A DNA stretch of 23,170 nucleotides from Saccoglossus kowalevskii (lineage: Eukaryota > Hemichordata > Enteropneusta > Harrimaniidae): the NCBI RefSeq assembly GCF_000003605.2, contig NW_003154522.1, forward strand, positions 1 through 23,170, written 5' to 3'. A program made the position numbers and the translations under genes. This document shows, piece by piece, positions 1 to 9,725 of the stretch (its first letter is position 1; every line of letters begins with the position of its first letter). The notes beneath the pieces are model-generated. The model saw only the letters and a list, made by a program, of their open reading frames with translations. It searched no databases and was not told the DNA's origin.

Positions 1-35
1 ACGATTTTCTTGATGTACTAATGGGGCATTCTAGA
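1..35. repeat. Partial monomer at the window edge with two compensating indels
   Basis: These bases correspond to monomer positions 23-57. Relative to the B-type consensus one A is missing (CTTGATGTACT) and one G is added (ATGGGGCATT), so the phase is restored within about 15 bp. The remaining indels in the array are only a handful, so two in the first 30 bases may reflect sequence quality near a read or contig end. True variation is also possible. Confidence 0.7.
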
Positions 36-83
36 ATGTACTCCGTGAATTTATACCACGATTAACTTAAATGTACTAATGGG

Positions 84-95
84 CATTCTAGAATG
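84..95. promoter_or_regulatory. 12-bp palindrome with heat-shock-element-like core (first clear of about 400 copies)
   Basis: CATTCTAGAATG is its own reverse complement and spans every monomer junction (positions 49-57 plus 1-3 of the next unit). Its centre, TTCTAGAA, is two inverted nGAAn units, the minimal heat-shock-factor contact pattern. The 5-bp blocks on either side are degenerate: TGGGC on the left keeps the key G, and GTACT on the right keeps T and C of TTC. I found about two dozen broken copies by eye, including those near 932, 1228, 4250, 4708, 10470, 11088, 14335, 14450, 15820, 17187, 22544 and 22771. Regulatory function is inference. The motif could simply be part of the monomer sequence. 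Confidence 0.3.
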
Positions 96-149
96 TACTC
101 CGTGAATTTATACCACGATTTACTTAAATGTACTAATGGGCATTCTAGA
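93..149 (+). repeat. Reference A-type monomer
   Basis: This unit matches the commonest monomer form. It has C at position 6, G at 12, T at 16, C at 22, A at 30 and A at 34, giving GATTTACTTAAATG across 25-38. It holds two CpGs (positions 9-10 and 24-25). ATGTACT occurs twice, 35 bp apart. TCTAGA ends the unit, so the junction with the next unit reads CATTCTAGAATG. A-type units are the majority overall and are most dominant at about 1.4-4.9 kb, 14-17 kb and the right edge of the array. Confidence 0.95.
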
Positions 150-206
150 ATGTACTCCGTGAATTTATACCACGATTTACTTAAATGTACTAATGGGCAT
201 TCTAGA

Positions 207-263
207 ATGTACTCCGTGAATTTATACCACGATTTTCTTGAATGTACTAATGGGCATTCTAGA
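207..263 (+). repeat. Reference B-type monomer
   Basis: This unit differs from the A-type by T at position 30 and G at position 34, giving GATTTTCTTGAATG across 25-38. It is the second major class. About half of the monomers in 93-1346 are B-type, against roughly one in six in 1470-4616 (hand counts from the translated repeats). A further subtype with T at position 22 (TATACTACG) occurs almost only on B-type units, for example at 891, 1062, 1176 and 1746, so it arose on a B-type background. Confidence 0.93.
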
Positions 264-605
264 ATGTACTCCGTGAATTTATACCACGATTTACTTAAAT
301 GTACTAATGGGTATTCTAGAATGTATTCCGTGAATTTATACCACGATTTTCTTGAATGTACTAATGGGCATTCTAGAATGTACTCCGTGAATTTATACCA
401 CGATTTTCTTGAATGTACTAATGGGCATTCTAGAATGTACACCGTGAATTTATACCACGATTTACTTAAATGTACTAATGGGCATTCTAGAATGTACTCC
501 GTGAATTTATACCACGATTTTCTTGAATGTACTAATGGGCATTCTAGAATGTACACCGTGAATTTATACCACGATTTACTTAAATGTACTAATGGGCATT
601 CTAGA

Positions 606-1346
606 ATGTACTCCGTGAATTTATACCACGATTTTCTTGAATGTACTAATGGGCATTCTAGAATGTACTCCGTGAATTTATACCACGATTTACTTAAATG
701 TACTAATGGGTATTCTAGAATGTATTCCGTGAATTTATACCACGATTTTCTTGAATGTACTAATGGGCATTCTAGAATGTACTCCGTGAATTTATACCAC
801 GATTTTCTTGAATGTACTAATGGGCATTCTAGAATGTACACCGTGAATTTATACCACGATTTACTTAAATGTACTAATGAGCATTCTAGAATGTACTCCG
901 TGAATTTATACTACGATTTTCTTGAATGTACTAACGGGCATTGTAGAATGTACTCCGTGAATTTATACCACGATTTACTTAAATGTACTAATGGGCATTC
1001 TAGAATGTATTCCGTGAATTTATACCACGATTTTCTTGAATGTACTAATGGGCATTCTAGAATGTACTCCGTGAATTTATACTACGATTTTCTTGAATGT
1101 ACTCATGGGCATTCTAGAATGTACTCCATGAATTTATACCACGATTTACTTAAATGTACTAATGGGCATTCTAGAATGTATTCCGTGAATTTATACTACG
1201 ATTTTCTTGAATGTACTAATGGGCATTGTAGAATGTACTCCGTGAATTTATACCACGATTTACTTAAATGTACTAATGGGCATTCTAGAATGTACTCCGT
1301 GAATTTATACCACGATTTACTTAAATGTACTAATGGGCATTCTAGA
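606..1346. repeat. 13-monomer duplicated block, copy 1 (offset +5244 to copy 2)
   Basis: This block shares a run of rare variants with 5850-6590 at an exact offset of 5244 bp, which is 92 monomers. Shared markers in order are the unit with ACACCGTG then ATGAGCATTC (near 880), TAACGGGCATTGTAG (near 930), ACTCATGGG (near 1102), TACTCCATG (1121) and a second CATTGTAG (near 1228). The match ends at 1346: copy 1 continues with a TAG-bearing unit, while copy 2 continues with a GATATTCTTG unit. The shared markers show descent by block duplication, not independent mutation. Confidence 0.85.
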
Positions 1347-1517
1347 ATGTAGTCCGTGAATTTATACCACGATTTACTTAAATGTACTAATGGGCATTCT
1401 AGAATGTAGTCCGTGAATTTATACCACGATTTACTTAAATGTACTAATGGGCATTCTAGAATGTAGTCCGTGAATTTATACCACGATTTACTTAAATGTG
1501 CTGATGGGCATTCTAGA
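1347..1517. repeat. Three consecutive monomers with the TAC-to-TAG variant
   Basis: Units starting at 1347, 1404 and 1461 all read ATGTAGTCCGTG, a C-to-G change at position 6. Elsewhere this variant is mostly isolated or paired, so three adjacent copies look like local single-unit amplification. In the frame that is open elsewhere, each change makes a stop codon. This repeatedly breaks the apparent + strand reading frame and counts against coding. The third unit also has GTGCTGATGGG in place of GTACTAATGGG. Confidence 0.8.
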
Positions 1518-1631
1518 ATGTACTCCGTGAATTTATACCACGATATACTTAAATGTACTAATGGGCATTCTAGAATGTACTCCGTGAATTTATACCACGA
1601 TTTACTTAAATGTACTAATGGGCATTCTAGA

Positions 1632-2942
1632 ATGTATTCCGTGAATTTATACCACGATTTACTTGAATGTATTAATGGGCATTCTAGAATGTACTCCGTG
1701 AATTTATACCACGATTTACTTAAATGTACTAATGGGCATTCTAGAATGTACTCCGTGAATTTATACTACGATTTTCTTGAATGTACTAATGGGCATTCTA
1801 GAATGTATTCCGTGAATTTATACCACGATTTACTTAAATGTACTAATGGGCATTCTAGAATGTACTCCGTGAATTTATACCACGAATTACTTAAATGTAC
1901 TAATGGGCATTCTAGAATGTACTCCGTAAATTTATACCACGATTTACTTAAGTGTACTAATGGGCATTCTAGAATGTATTCTGTGAATTTATACCACGAT
2001 TTTCTTGAATGTACTAATGGGCATTCTAGAATGTATTCCGTGAATATATACCACGATTTACTTAAATGTACTAATGGGCATTCTAGAATGTATTCCGTGA
2101 ATTTATACCACGATTTACTTAAATGTACTAATGGGCATTCTAGAATGTACTCCGTGAATTTATACCACGATTTACTTAAATGTACTAATGGGCATTCTAG
2201 AATGTACTCCGTGAATTTATACCACGATTTTCTTGAATGTACTAATGGGCATTCTAGAATGTATTCCGTGAATTTATACCACGATTTACTTAAATGTACT
2301 AATGGGCATTCTAGAATGTACTCCGTGAATTTATACCACGATTTACTTAAATGTACTAATGGGCATTCTAGAATGTACTCCGTGAATTTATACCACGATT
2401 TACTTAAATGTACTAATGGGCATTCTAGAATGTATTCCGTGAATTTATACCACGATTTACTTAAATGTACTAATGGGCATTCTAGAATGTACTCCGTGAA
2501 TTTATACCACGATTTACTTAAATGTACTAATAGGCATTCTAGAATGTACTCCGTGAATTTATACCACGATTTACTTAAATGTACTAATGGGCATTCTAGA
2601 ATCTACTCCGTGAATTTATACCACGATTTACTTAAATGTACTAATGGGCATTCTAGAATGTATTCCGTGAATTTATACTACGATTTTCTTGAATGTACTA
2701 ATGGGCATTCTAGAATGTATTCCGTGAATTTATACCACGATTTACTTAAATATACTAATGGGCATTCTAGAATGTATTCCGTGAATTTATACCACGATTT
2801 ACTTAAATGTACTAATGGGCATTCTAGAATGTACTCCGTGAATTTATACCACGATTTACTTAAATGTACTAATGGGCATTCTAGAATGTACTCCGTGAAT
2901 TTATACCACGATTTACTTAAATGTACTAATGGGCATTCTAGA
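1632..2942. repeat. 23-monomer higher-order block, copy 1
   Basis: These 23 units (1311 bp) are followed directly by a near copy at 2943-4196. Ordered markers shared with copy 2 are an A/G hybrid unit (1632), TATACTACG (1746), CCGTAAATT (1917), TATTCTGTG (1974), GTGAATATATACC (2031), ACTAATAGG (near 2529), AGAATCTAC (2601), a second TATACTACG (2658) and AAATATACT (near 2748). Before about 2145 markers recur at +1311; after it they recur at +1254, because one A-type unit is absent from copy 2. This is a recent tandem duplication of a long monomer string. Confidence 0.92.
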
Positions 2943-4196
2943 ATGTACTCCGTGAATTTATACCACGATTTACTTGAATGTACTAATGGGCATTCTAGAA
3001 TGTACTCCGTGAATTTATACCACGATTTACTTAAATGTACTAATGGGCATTCTAGAATGTACTCCGTGAATTTATACTACGATTTTCTTGAATGTACTAA
3101 TGGGCATTCTAGAATGTATTCCGTGAATTTACACCACGATTTACTTAAATGTACTAATGGGCATTCTAGAATGTACTACGTGAATTTATACCACGATTTA
3201 CTTAAATGTACTAATGGGCATTCTAGAATGTACTCCGTAAATTTATACCACGATTTACTTAAATGTACTAATGGGCATTCTAGAATGTATTCTGTGAATT
3301 TATACCACTATTTTCTTGAATGTACTAATGGGCATTCTAGAATGTATTCCGTGAATATATACCACGATTTACTTAAATGTACTAATGGGCATTCTAGAAT
3401 GTATTCCGTGAATTTATACCACGATTTACTTAAATGTACTAATGGGCATTCTAGAATGTACTCCGTGAATTTATACCACGATTTTCTTGAATGTACTAAT
3501 GGGCATTCTAGAATGTATTCCGTGAATTTATACCACGATTTACTTAAATGTACTAATGGGCATTCTAGAATGTACTCCGTGAATTTATACCACGATTTAC
3601 TTAAATGTACTAATGGGCATTCTAGAATGTACTCCGTGAATTTATACCACGATTTACTTAAATGTACTAATGGGCATTCTAGAATGTATTCCGTGAATTT
3701 ATACCACGATTTACTTAAATGTACTAATGGGCATTCTAGAATGTACTCCGTGAATTTATACCACGATTTACTTAAATGTACTAATAGGCATTCTAGAATG
3801 TACTCCGTGAATTTATACCACGATTTACTTAAATGTACTAATGGGCATTCTAGAATCTACTCCGTGAATTTATACCACGATTTACTTAAATGTACTAATG
3901 GGCATTCTAGAATGTATTCCGTGAATTTATACTACGATTTTCTTGAATGTACTAATGGGCATTCTAGAATGTATTCCGTGAATTTATACCACGATTTACT
4001 TAAATATACTAATGGGCATTCTAGAATGTATTCCGTGAATTTATACCACGATTTACTTAAATGTACTAATGGGCATTCTAGAATGTACTCCGTGAATTTA
4101 TACCACGATTTACTTAAATGTACTAATGGGCATTCTAGAATGTACTCCGTGAATTTATACCACGATTTACTTAAATGTACTAATGGGCATTCTAGA
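2943..4196. repeat. 22-monomer higher-order block, copy 2
   Basis: This is the second copy of the block at 1632-2942, shorter by exactly one monomer (1254 against 1311 bp). It repeats the ordered markers, including GTGAATATATACC at 3342, ACTAATAGG near 3783, AGAATCTAC at 3855 and AAATATACT near 4002. It has private changes: TTTACACCACG (3114), TACTACGTG (3171) and CCACTATTTTC (3285). The last two recur at 17077-17246, so the later dispersed copy derives from this copy or a close relative of it. Confidence 0.92.
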
Positions 4197-5849
4197 ATGT
4201 ACTCCGTGAATTTATACCACGATTTACTTAAATGTACTAATGGGCATTCTAGATTGTACTCCGTGAATTTATACCACGATTTTCTTGAATGTACTAATGG
4301 GCATTCTAGAATGTACTCCGTGAATTTATACCACGATTTACTTAAATGTACTAATGGGCATTCTAGAATGTATTCCGTGAATTTATACCACGATTTACTT
4401 GAATGTACTAATGGGCATTCTAGAATGTACTCCGTGAATTTATACCACGATTTACTTAAATGTACTAATGGGCATTCTAGAATGTACTCCGTGAATTTAT
4501 ACCACGATATACTTAAATGTACTAATGGGCATTCTAGAATGTACTCCGTGAATTTATACCACGATTTACTTAAATGTACTAATGGGCATTCTAGAATGTA
4601 CTCCGTAAATTTATAGCACGATTTACTTAAATGTACTAATGGGCATTCTAGAATGTACTCCGTGAATTTATACCACGATTTACTTAAATGTACTAATGGG
4701 CATTCTAGTATGTACTCCGTAAATTTATACCACGATTTACTTAAATGTACTAATGGGCATTCTAGAATGTACTCCGTGAATTTATACCACGATTTACTTA
4801 AATGTACTAATGGGCATTCTAGAATGTAATCGGTGAATTTATACCACGATTTACTTAAATGTACTAATGGGCATTCTAGAATGTAATCGGTGAATTTATA
4901 CCACGATTTACTTAAATGTACTCATGGGCATTCTAGAATGTACTCCATGAATTTATACCACGATTTACTTAAATGTACTAATGGGCATTCTAGAATGTAC
5001 TCCGTGAATTTATACCACGATTTACTTAAATGTACTAATGGGTATTCTAGAATGTATTCCGTGAATTTATACCACGATTTTCTTGAATGTACTAATGGGC
5101 ATTCTAGAATGTACTCCGTGAATTTATACCACGATTTTCTTGAATGTACTAATGGGCATTCTAGAATGTACACCGTGAATTTATACCACGATTTACTTAA
5201 ATGTACTAATGGGCATTCTAGAATGTACTCCGTGAATTTATACCACGATTTACTTAAATGTACTAATGGGCATTCTAGAATGTACTCCGTAAATTTATAC
5301 CACGATTTACTTAAATGTACTAATGGGCATTCTAGAATGTACTCCGTGAATTTATACCACGATTTTCTTAAATGTACTAATGGGCATTCTAGAATGTACT
5401 CCGTGAATTTATACCACGATTTTCTTGAATGTACTAATGGGCATTCTAGAATGTAGTCCGTGAATTTATACCACGATTTACTTAAATGTACTAATGGGCA
5501 TTCTAGAATGTAGTCCGTGAATTTATACCACGATTTACTTAAATGTACTAATGGGCATTCTAGAATGTACTCCGTGAATTTATACCACGATTTTCTTGAA
5601 TGTACTAATGGGCATTCTAGAATGTACTCCGTGAATTTATACCACGATTTACTTAAATGTACTAATGGGCATTCTAGAATGTACTCCGTGAATTTATACC
5701 ACGATTTTCTTGAATGTACTAATGGGCATTCTAGAATGTACACCGTGAATTTATACCACGATTTACTTAAATGTACTATTGGGCATTCTAGAATGTAATC
5801 GGTGAATTTATACCACGATTTTCTTGAATGTACTAATGGGCATTCTAGA
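4197..5849. repeat. Satellite segment between the 23-mer duplication and the 5.85-kb block
   Basis: This stretch is 29 monomers of the same satellite and contains no unique sequence. The left part is A-type with a private CTAGATTG at 4250. Two adjacent units at 4824 and 4881 carry TAATCGGTG, which is rare elsewhere (also at 5793, 7104 and 20382). From 4938 B-type units become frequent again, and the ACACCGTG subtype reappears at 5166 and 5736. The TAG variant occurs at 5451 and 5508. Breaks in the open frame at 4614 (TATAGC), 4828 and 4885 fall here. Confidence 0.8.
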
Positions 5850-6590
5850 ATGTACTCCGTGAATTTATACCACGATTTTCTTGAATGTACTAATGGGCAT
5901 TCTAGAATGTACTCCGTGAATTTATACCACGATTTACTTAAATGTACTAATGGGTATTCTAGAATGTATTCCGTGAATTTATACCACGATTTTCTTGAAT
6001 GTACTATTGGGCATTCTAGAATGTACTCCGTGAATTTATACCACGATTTACTTGAATGTACTAATGGGCATTCTAGAATGTACACCGTGAATTTATACCA
6101 CGATTTACTTAAATGTACTTATGAGCATTCTAGAATGTACTCCGTGAATTTATACTACGATTTTCTTGAATGTACTAACGGGCATTGTAGAATGTACTCC
6201 GTGAATTTATACCACGATTTACTTAAATGTACTAATGGGCATTCTAGAATGTATTCCGTGAATTTATACCACGATTTTCTTGAATGTACTAATGGGCATT
6301 CTAGAATGTACTCCGTGAATTTATACTACGATTTTCTTGAATGTACTCATGGGCATTCTAGAATGTACTCCATGAATTTATACCACGATTTACTTAAATG
6401 TACTAATGGGCATTCTAGAATGTATTCCGTGAATTTATACTACGATTTTCTTGAATGTACTAATGGGCATTGTAGAATGTACTCCGTGAATTTATACCAC
6501 GATTTACTTAAATGTACTAATGGGCATTCTAGAATGTACTCCGTGAATTTATACCACGATTTACTTAAATGTACTAATGGGCATTCTAGA
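5850..6590. repeat. 13-monomer duplicated block, copy 2
   Basis: This block matches 606-1346 at +5244 bp, with the ATGAGCATT, TAACGGGCATTGTAG, ACTCATGGG, TACTCCATG and CATTGTAG markers in the same order. The distinctive TACTCCATG falls at 6365 against 1121. Private differences are few, including ACTATTGGG near 6007, an A/G hybrid unit at 6021 in place of a B-type unit, and ACTTATGAG near 6118. It overlaps the source of two further copies: 6135-6818 recurs at 12860-13543, and 6420-7160 recurs at 19698-20438. Confidence 0.85.
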
Positions 6591-7160
6591 ATGTATTCCG
6601 TGAATTTATACCACGATATTCTTGAATGTACTAATGGGCATTCTAGAATGTACTCCGTGAATTTATACCACGATTTACTTAAATGTACTAATGGGTATTC
6701 TAGAATGTATTCCGTGAATTTATACCACGATTTTCTTGAATGTACTAATGGGCATTCTAGAATGTACTCCGTGAATTTATACCACGATTTACTTAAATGT
6801 ACTAATGGGCATTCTAGAATGTACTCCGTGAATTTATACCACGATATACTTAAATGTACTAATGGGCATTCTAGAATGTACTCCGTGAATTTATACCACG
6901 ATTTACTTAAATGTACTAATGGGCATTCTAGTATGTACTCCGTAAATTTATACCACGATTTTCTTAAATGTACTAATGGGCATTCTAGAATGTACTCCGT
7001 GAATTTATACCACGATTTTCTTGAATGTACTAATGGGCATTCTAGAATGTAGTCCGTGAATTTATACCACGATTTACTTAAATGTACTATTGGGCATTCT
7101 AGAATGTAATCGGTGAATTTATACCACGATTTACTTAAATGTACTAATGGTCATTCTAGA
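6420..7160. repeat. 13-monomer block also found at 19698-20438
   Basis: Ordered markers shared with 19698-20438 are CATTGTAG (6469), GATATTCTTG (6614), GGGTATTC (near 6694), GATATACTTA (near 6842), CTAGTATG with CCGTAAATT (near 6929-6944), a TAG unit (7047) and ACTATTGGG followed by TAATCGGTG (7087-7113). The offset is 13278 bp at both ends tested, which is 233 monomers minus the three net bases lost between. An 8-monomer part (6534-6989) also recurs at 9099-9554, offset 2565 bp (45 monomers). Confidence 0.87.
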
Positions 7161-7445
7161 ATGTACTCCGTGAATTTATACCACGATTTTCTTGAATGTA
7201 CTAATGGGCATTCTAGAATGTACTCCGTGAATTTATACCACGATTTACTTAAATGTACTAATGGGCATTCTAGAATGTACTCCGTGAATTTATACCACGA
7301 TTTACTTAAATGTACTAAGGGGCATTCTAGAATGTACTCCGTGAATTTATACCACGATTTACTTAAATGTACTAATGGGCATTCTAGAATGTAGTCCGTG
7401 AATTTATACCACGATTTTCTTAAATGTACGAATGGGCATTCTAGA

Positions 7446-8186
7446 ATGTACTCCGTGAATTTATACCACGATTTTCTTGAATGTACTAATGGGCATTCTA
7501 GAATGTACTCCGTGAATTTATACCACGATTTACTTAAATGTACTAATGGGTATTCTAGAATGTATTCCGTGAATTTATACCACGATTTTCTTGAATGTAC
7601 TAGTGGGCATTCTAGAATGTACTCCGTGAATTTATACCACGATTTTCTTGAATGTACTAATGGGCATTCTAGAATGTACACCGTGAATTTATACCACGAT
7701 TTACTTAGATGTACTAATGGGCATTCTAGAATGTACTCCGTGAATTTATACCACGATTTTCTTGAATGTACTAATGGGCATTCTAGAATGTACTCCGTGA
7801 ATTTATACCACGATTTACTTAAATGTACTAAGGGGCATTCTAGAATGTACTCCGTGAATTTATACCACGATTTACTTAAATGTACTAATGGGCATTCTAG
7901 AATGTACTCCGTGAATTTATACCACGATTTACTTAAATGTACTAATGGGCATTCTAGAATGTATTCTGTGAATTTATACCACGATTTTCTTGAATGTACT
8001 AATGGGTATTCTAGAATGTACTCCGTAAATTTATACCACGATTTACTTAAATGTACTAATGGGCATTCTAGAATGTACTCCGTGAATTTATACCACGATT
8101 TACTTAAATGTACTAATGGGCATTCTAGAATGTAATCCGTGAATTTATACCACGATTTTCTTGAATGTACTAATGGGCATTCTAGA
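7446..8186. repeat. 12-13-monomer block also found at 18672-19412
   Basis: Rare markers in shared order are GGGTATTC (near 7549), ACTAGTGGG (near 7600), ACACCGTG (7678), CTTAGATG (7704), ACTAAGGGG (near 7830), TATTCTGTG (7962), CCGTAAATT (near 8026) and a TAATCC unit (8130). All recur 11226 bp downstream (197 monomers minus three bases). The first unit differs at position 6 between the copies, so the true left boundary may be 7503. Confidence 0.87.
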
Positions 8187-9098
8187 ATGTACTCCGTGAA
8201 TTTATACCACGATTTACTTAAATGTACTAATGGGCATTCTAGAATGTACTCCGTGAATTTATACCACGATTTACTTAAATGTACTAATGGGCATTCTAGA
8301 ATGTATTCCGTGAATTTATACCACAATTTACTTAAATGTACTAATGGGCATTCTAGAATGTACTCCGTAAATTTATACCCCGATTTACTTAAATGTACTA
8401 ATGGGCATTCTAGAATGTACTCCGTGAATTTATACCACGATTTACTTAAATGTACTAATGGGCATTCTAGAATGTACTCCGTAAATTTATACCACGATTT
8501 TCTTAAATGTACTAATGGGCATTCTAGAATGTACTCCGTGAATTTATACCACGATTTTCTTGAATGTACTAATGGGCATTCTAGAATGTACTCCGTGAAT
8601 TTATACCACGATTTACTTAAATGTACTAATGGGCATTCTAGAATGTATTCTGTGAATTTATACCACGATTTTCTTGAATGTACTAATGGGCATTCTAGAA
8701 TGTACTCCGTGAATTTATACCACGATTTACTTAAATGTACTAATGGGCATTCTAGAATGTACTCCGTGAATTTATACCACGATTTACTTAAATCTACTAA
8801 TGGGCATTCTAGAATGTACTCCGTGAATTTATACCACGATTTTCTTAAATGTACGAATGGGCATTCTAGAATGTATTCTGTGAATTTATACCACGATTTA
8901 CTTAAATGTACGAATGGGTATTCTAGAATGTACTCCGTGAATTTATACCACGATTTACTTAAATGTACTAATGGGCATTCTAGAATGTACTCCGTGAATT
9001 TATACCACGATTTACTTAAATGTACTAATGGGCATTCTAGAATGTAATCCGTGAATTTATACCACGATTTTCTTGAATGTACTAATGGGCATTCTAGA
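8187..9098. repeat. Mixed satellite segment, 16 monomers
   Basis: This is ordinary satellite with A- and B-type units and no other content. Private or rare marks are CCACAATTT near 8324, TATACCCCG near 8377, AAATCTACT near 8793 and ACGAATGGG near 8854 and 8911. The string 8415-8699 (A-type, CCGTAAATT with TTTTCTTA, B-type, A-type, TATTCTGTG B-type) recurs at 21351-21635 at an offset of 12936 bp (227 monomers minus three). A TAATCC unit sits at 9042. Confidence 0.78.
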
Positions 9099-9554
9099 AT
9101 GTACTCCGTGAATTTATACCACGATTTACTTAAATGTACTAATGGGCATTCTAGAATGTATTCCGTGAATTTATACCACGATATTCTTGAATGTACTAAT
9201 GGGCATTCTAGAATGTACTCCGTGAATTTATACCACGATTTACTTAAATGTACTAATGGGTATTCTAGAATGTATTCCGTGAATTTATACCACGATTTTC
9301 TTGAATGTACTAATGGGCATTCTAGAATGTACTCCGTGAATTTATACCACGATTTACTTAAATGTACTAATGGGCATTCTAGAATGTACTCCGTGAATTT
9401 ATACCACGATATACTTAAATGTACTAATGGGCATTCTAGAATGTACTCCGTGAATTTATACCACGATTTACTTAAATGTACTAATGGGCATTCTAGAATG
9501 TACTCCGTAAATTTATACCACGATTTTCTTAAATGTACTAATGGGCATTCTAGA
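9099..9554. repeat. 8-monomer copy of 6534-6989
   Basis: GATATTCTTG at 9179, GGGTATTC near 9259, GATATACTTA near 9407 and CCGTAAATT with TTTTCTTA near 9508 follow the same order as in 6534-6989. The GATATT marker is displaced by exactly 2565 bp (45 monomers). The copy lacks CTAGTATG just before the CCGTAAATT unit, so either that change arose later or the copy came from a relative without it. Confidence 0.8.
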
Positions 9555-9725
9555 ATGTACTCCGTGAATTTATACCACGATTTACTTAAATGTACTAATG
9601 GGCATTCTAGAATGTACTCCGTGAATTTATACCACGATTTACTTAAATGTACGAATGGGCATTCTAGAATGTACTCCGTGAATTTATACCACGATTTACT
9701 TAAATGTACGAATGGGCATTCTAGA

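Noticed and set aside
84-95. Relation to human satellite II/III because of ATTC/GAATG words
   Set aside because: The shared words are only 4-5 bp. The 57-bp unit has no GGAAT pentamer structure.
93-149. CENP-B box
   Set aside because: No TTCGTTGG-like core or its reverse complement is present in the monomer.
1470-4616. A 1048-aa + strand protein made of 19-residue repeats
   Set aside because: It is a consequence of a 57-bp repeat being divisible by three. The opposite strand is open too, stop-bearing monomers recur throughout, and variants are not biased to synonymous sites.
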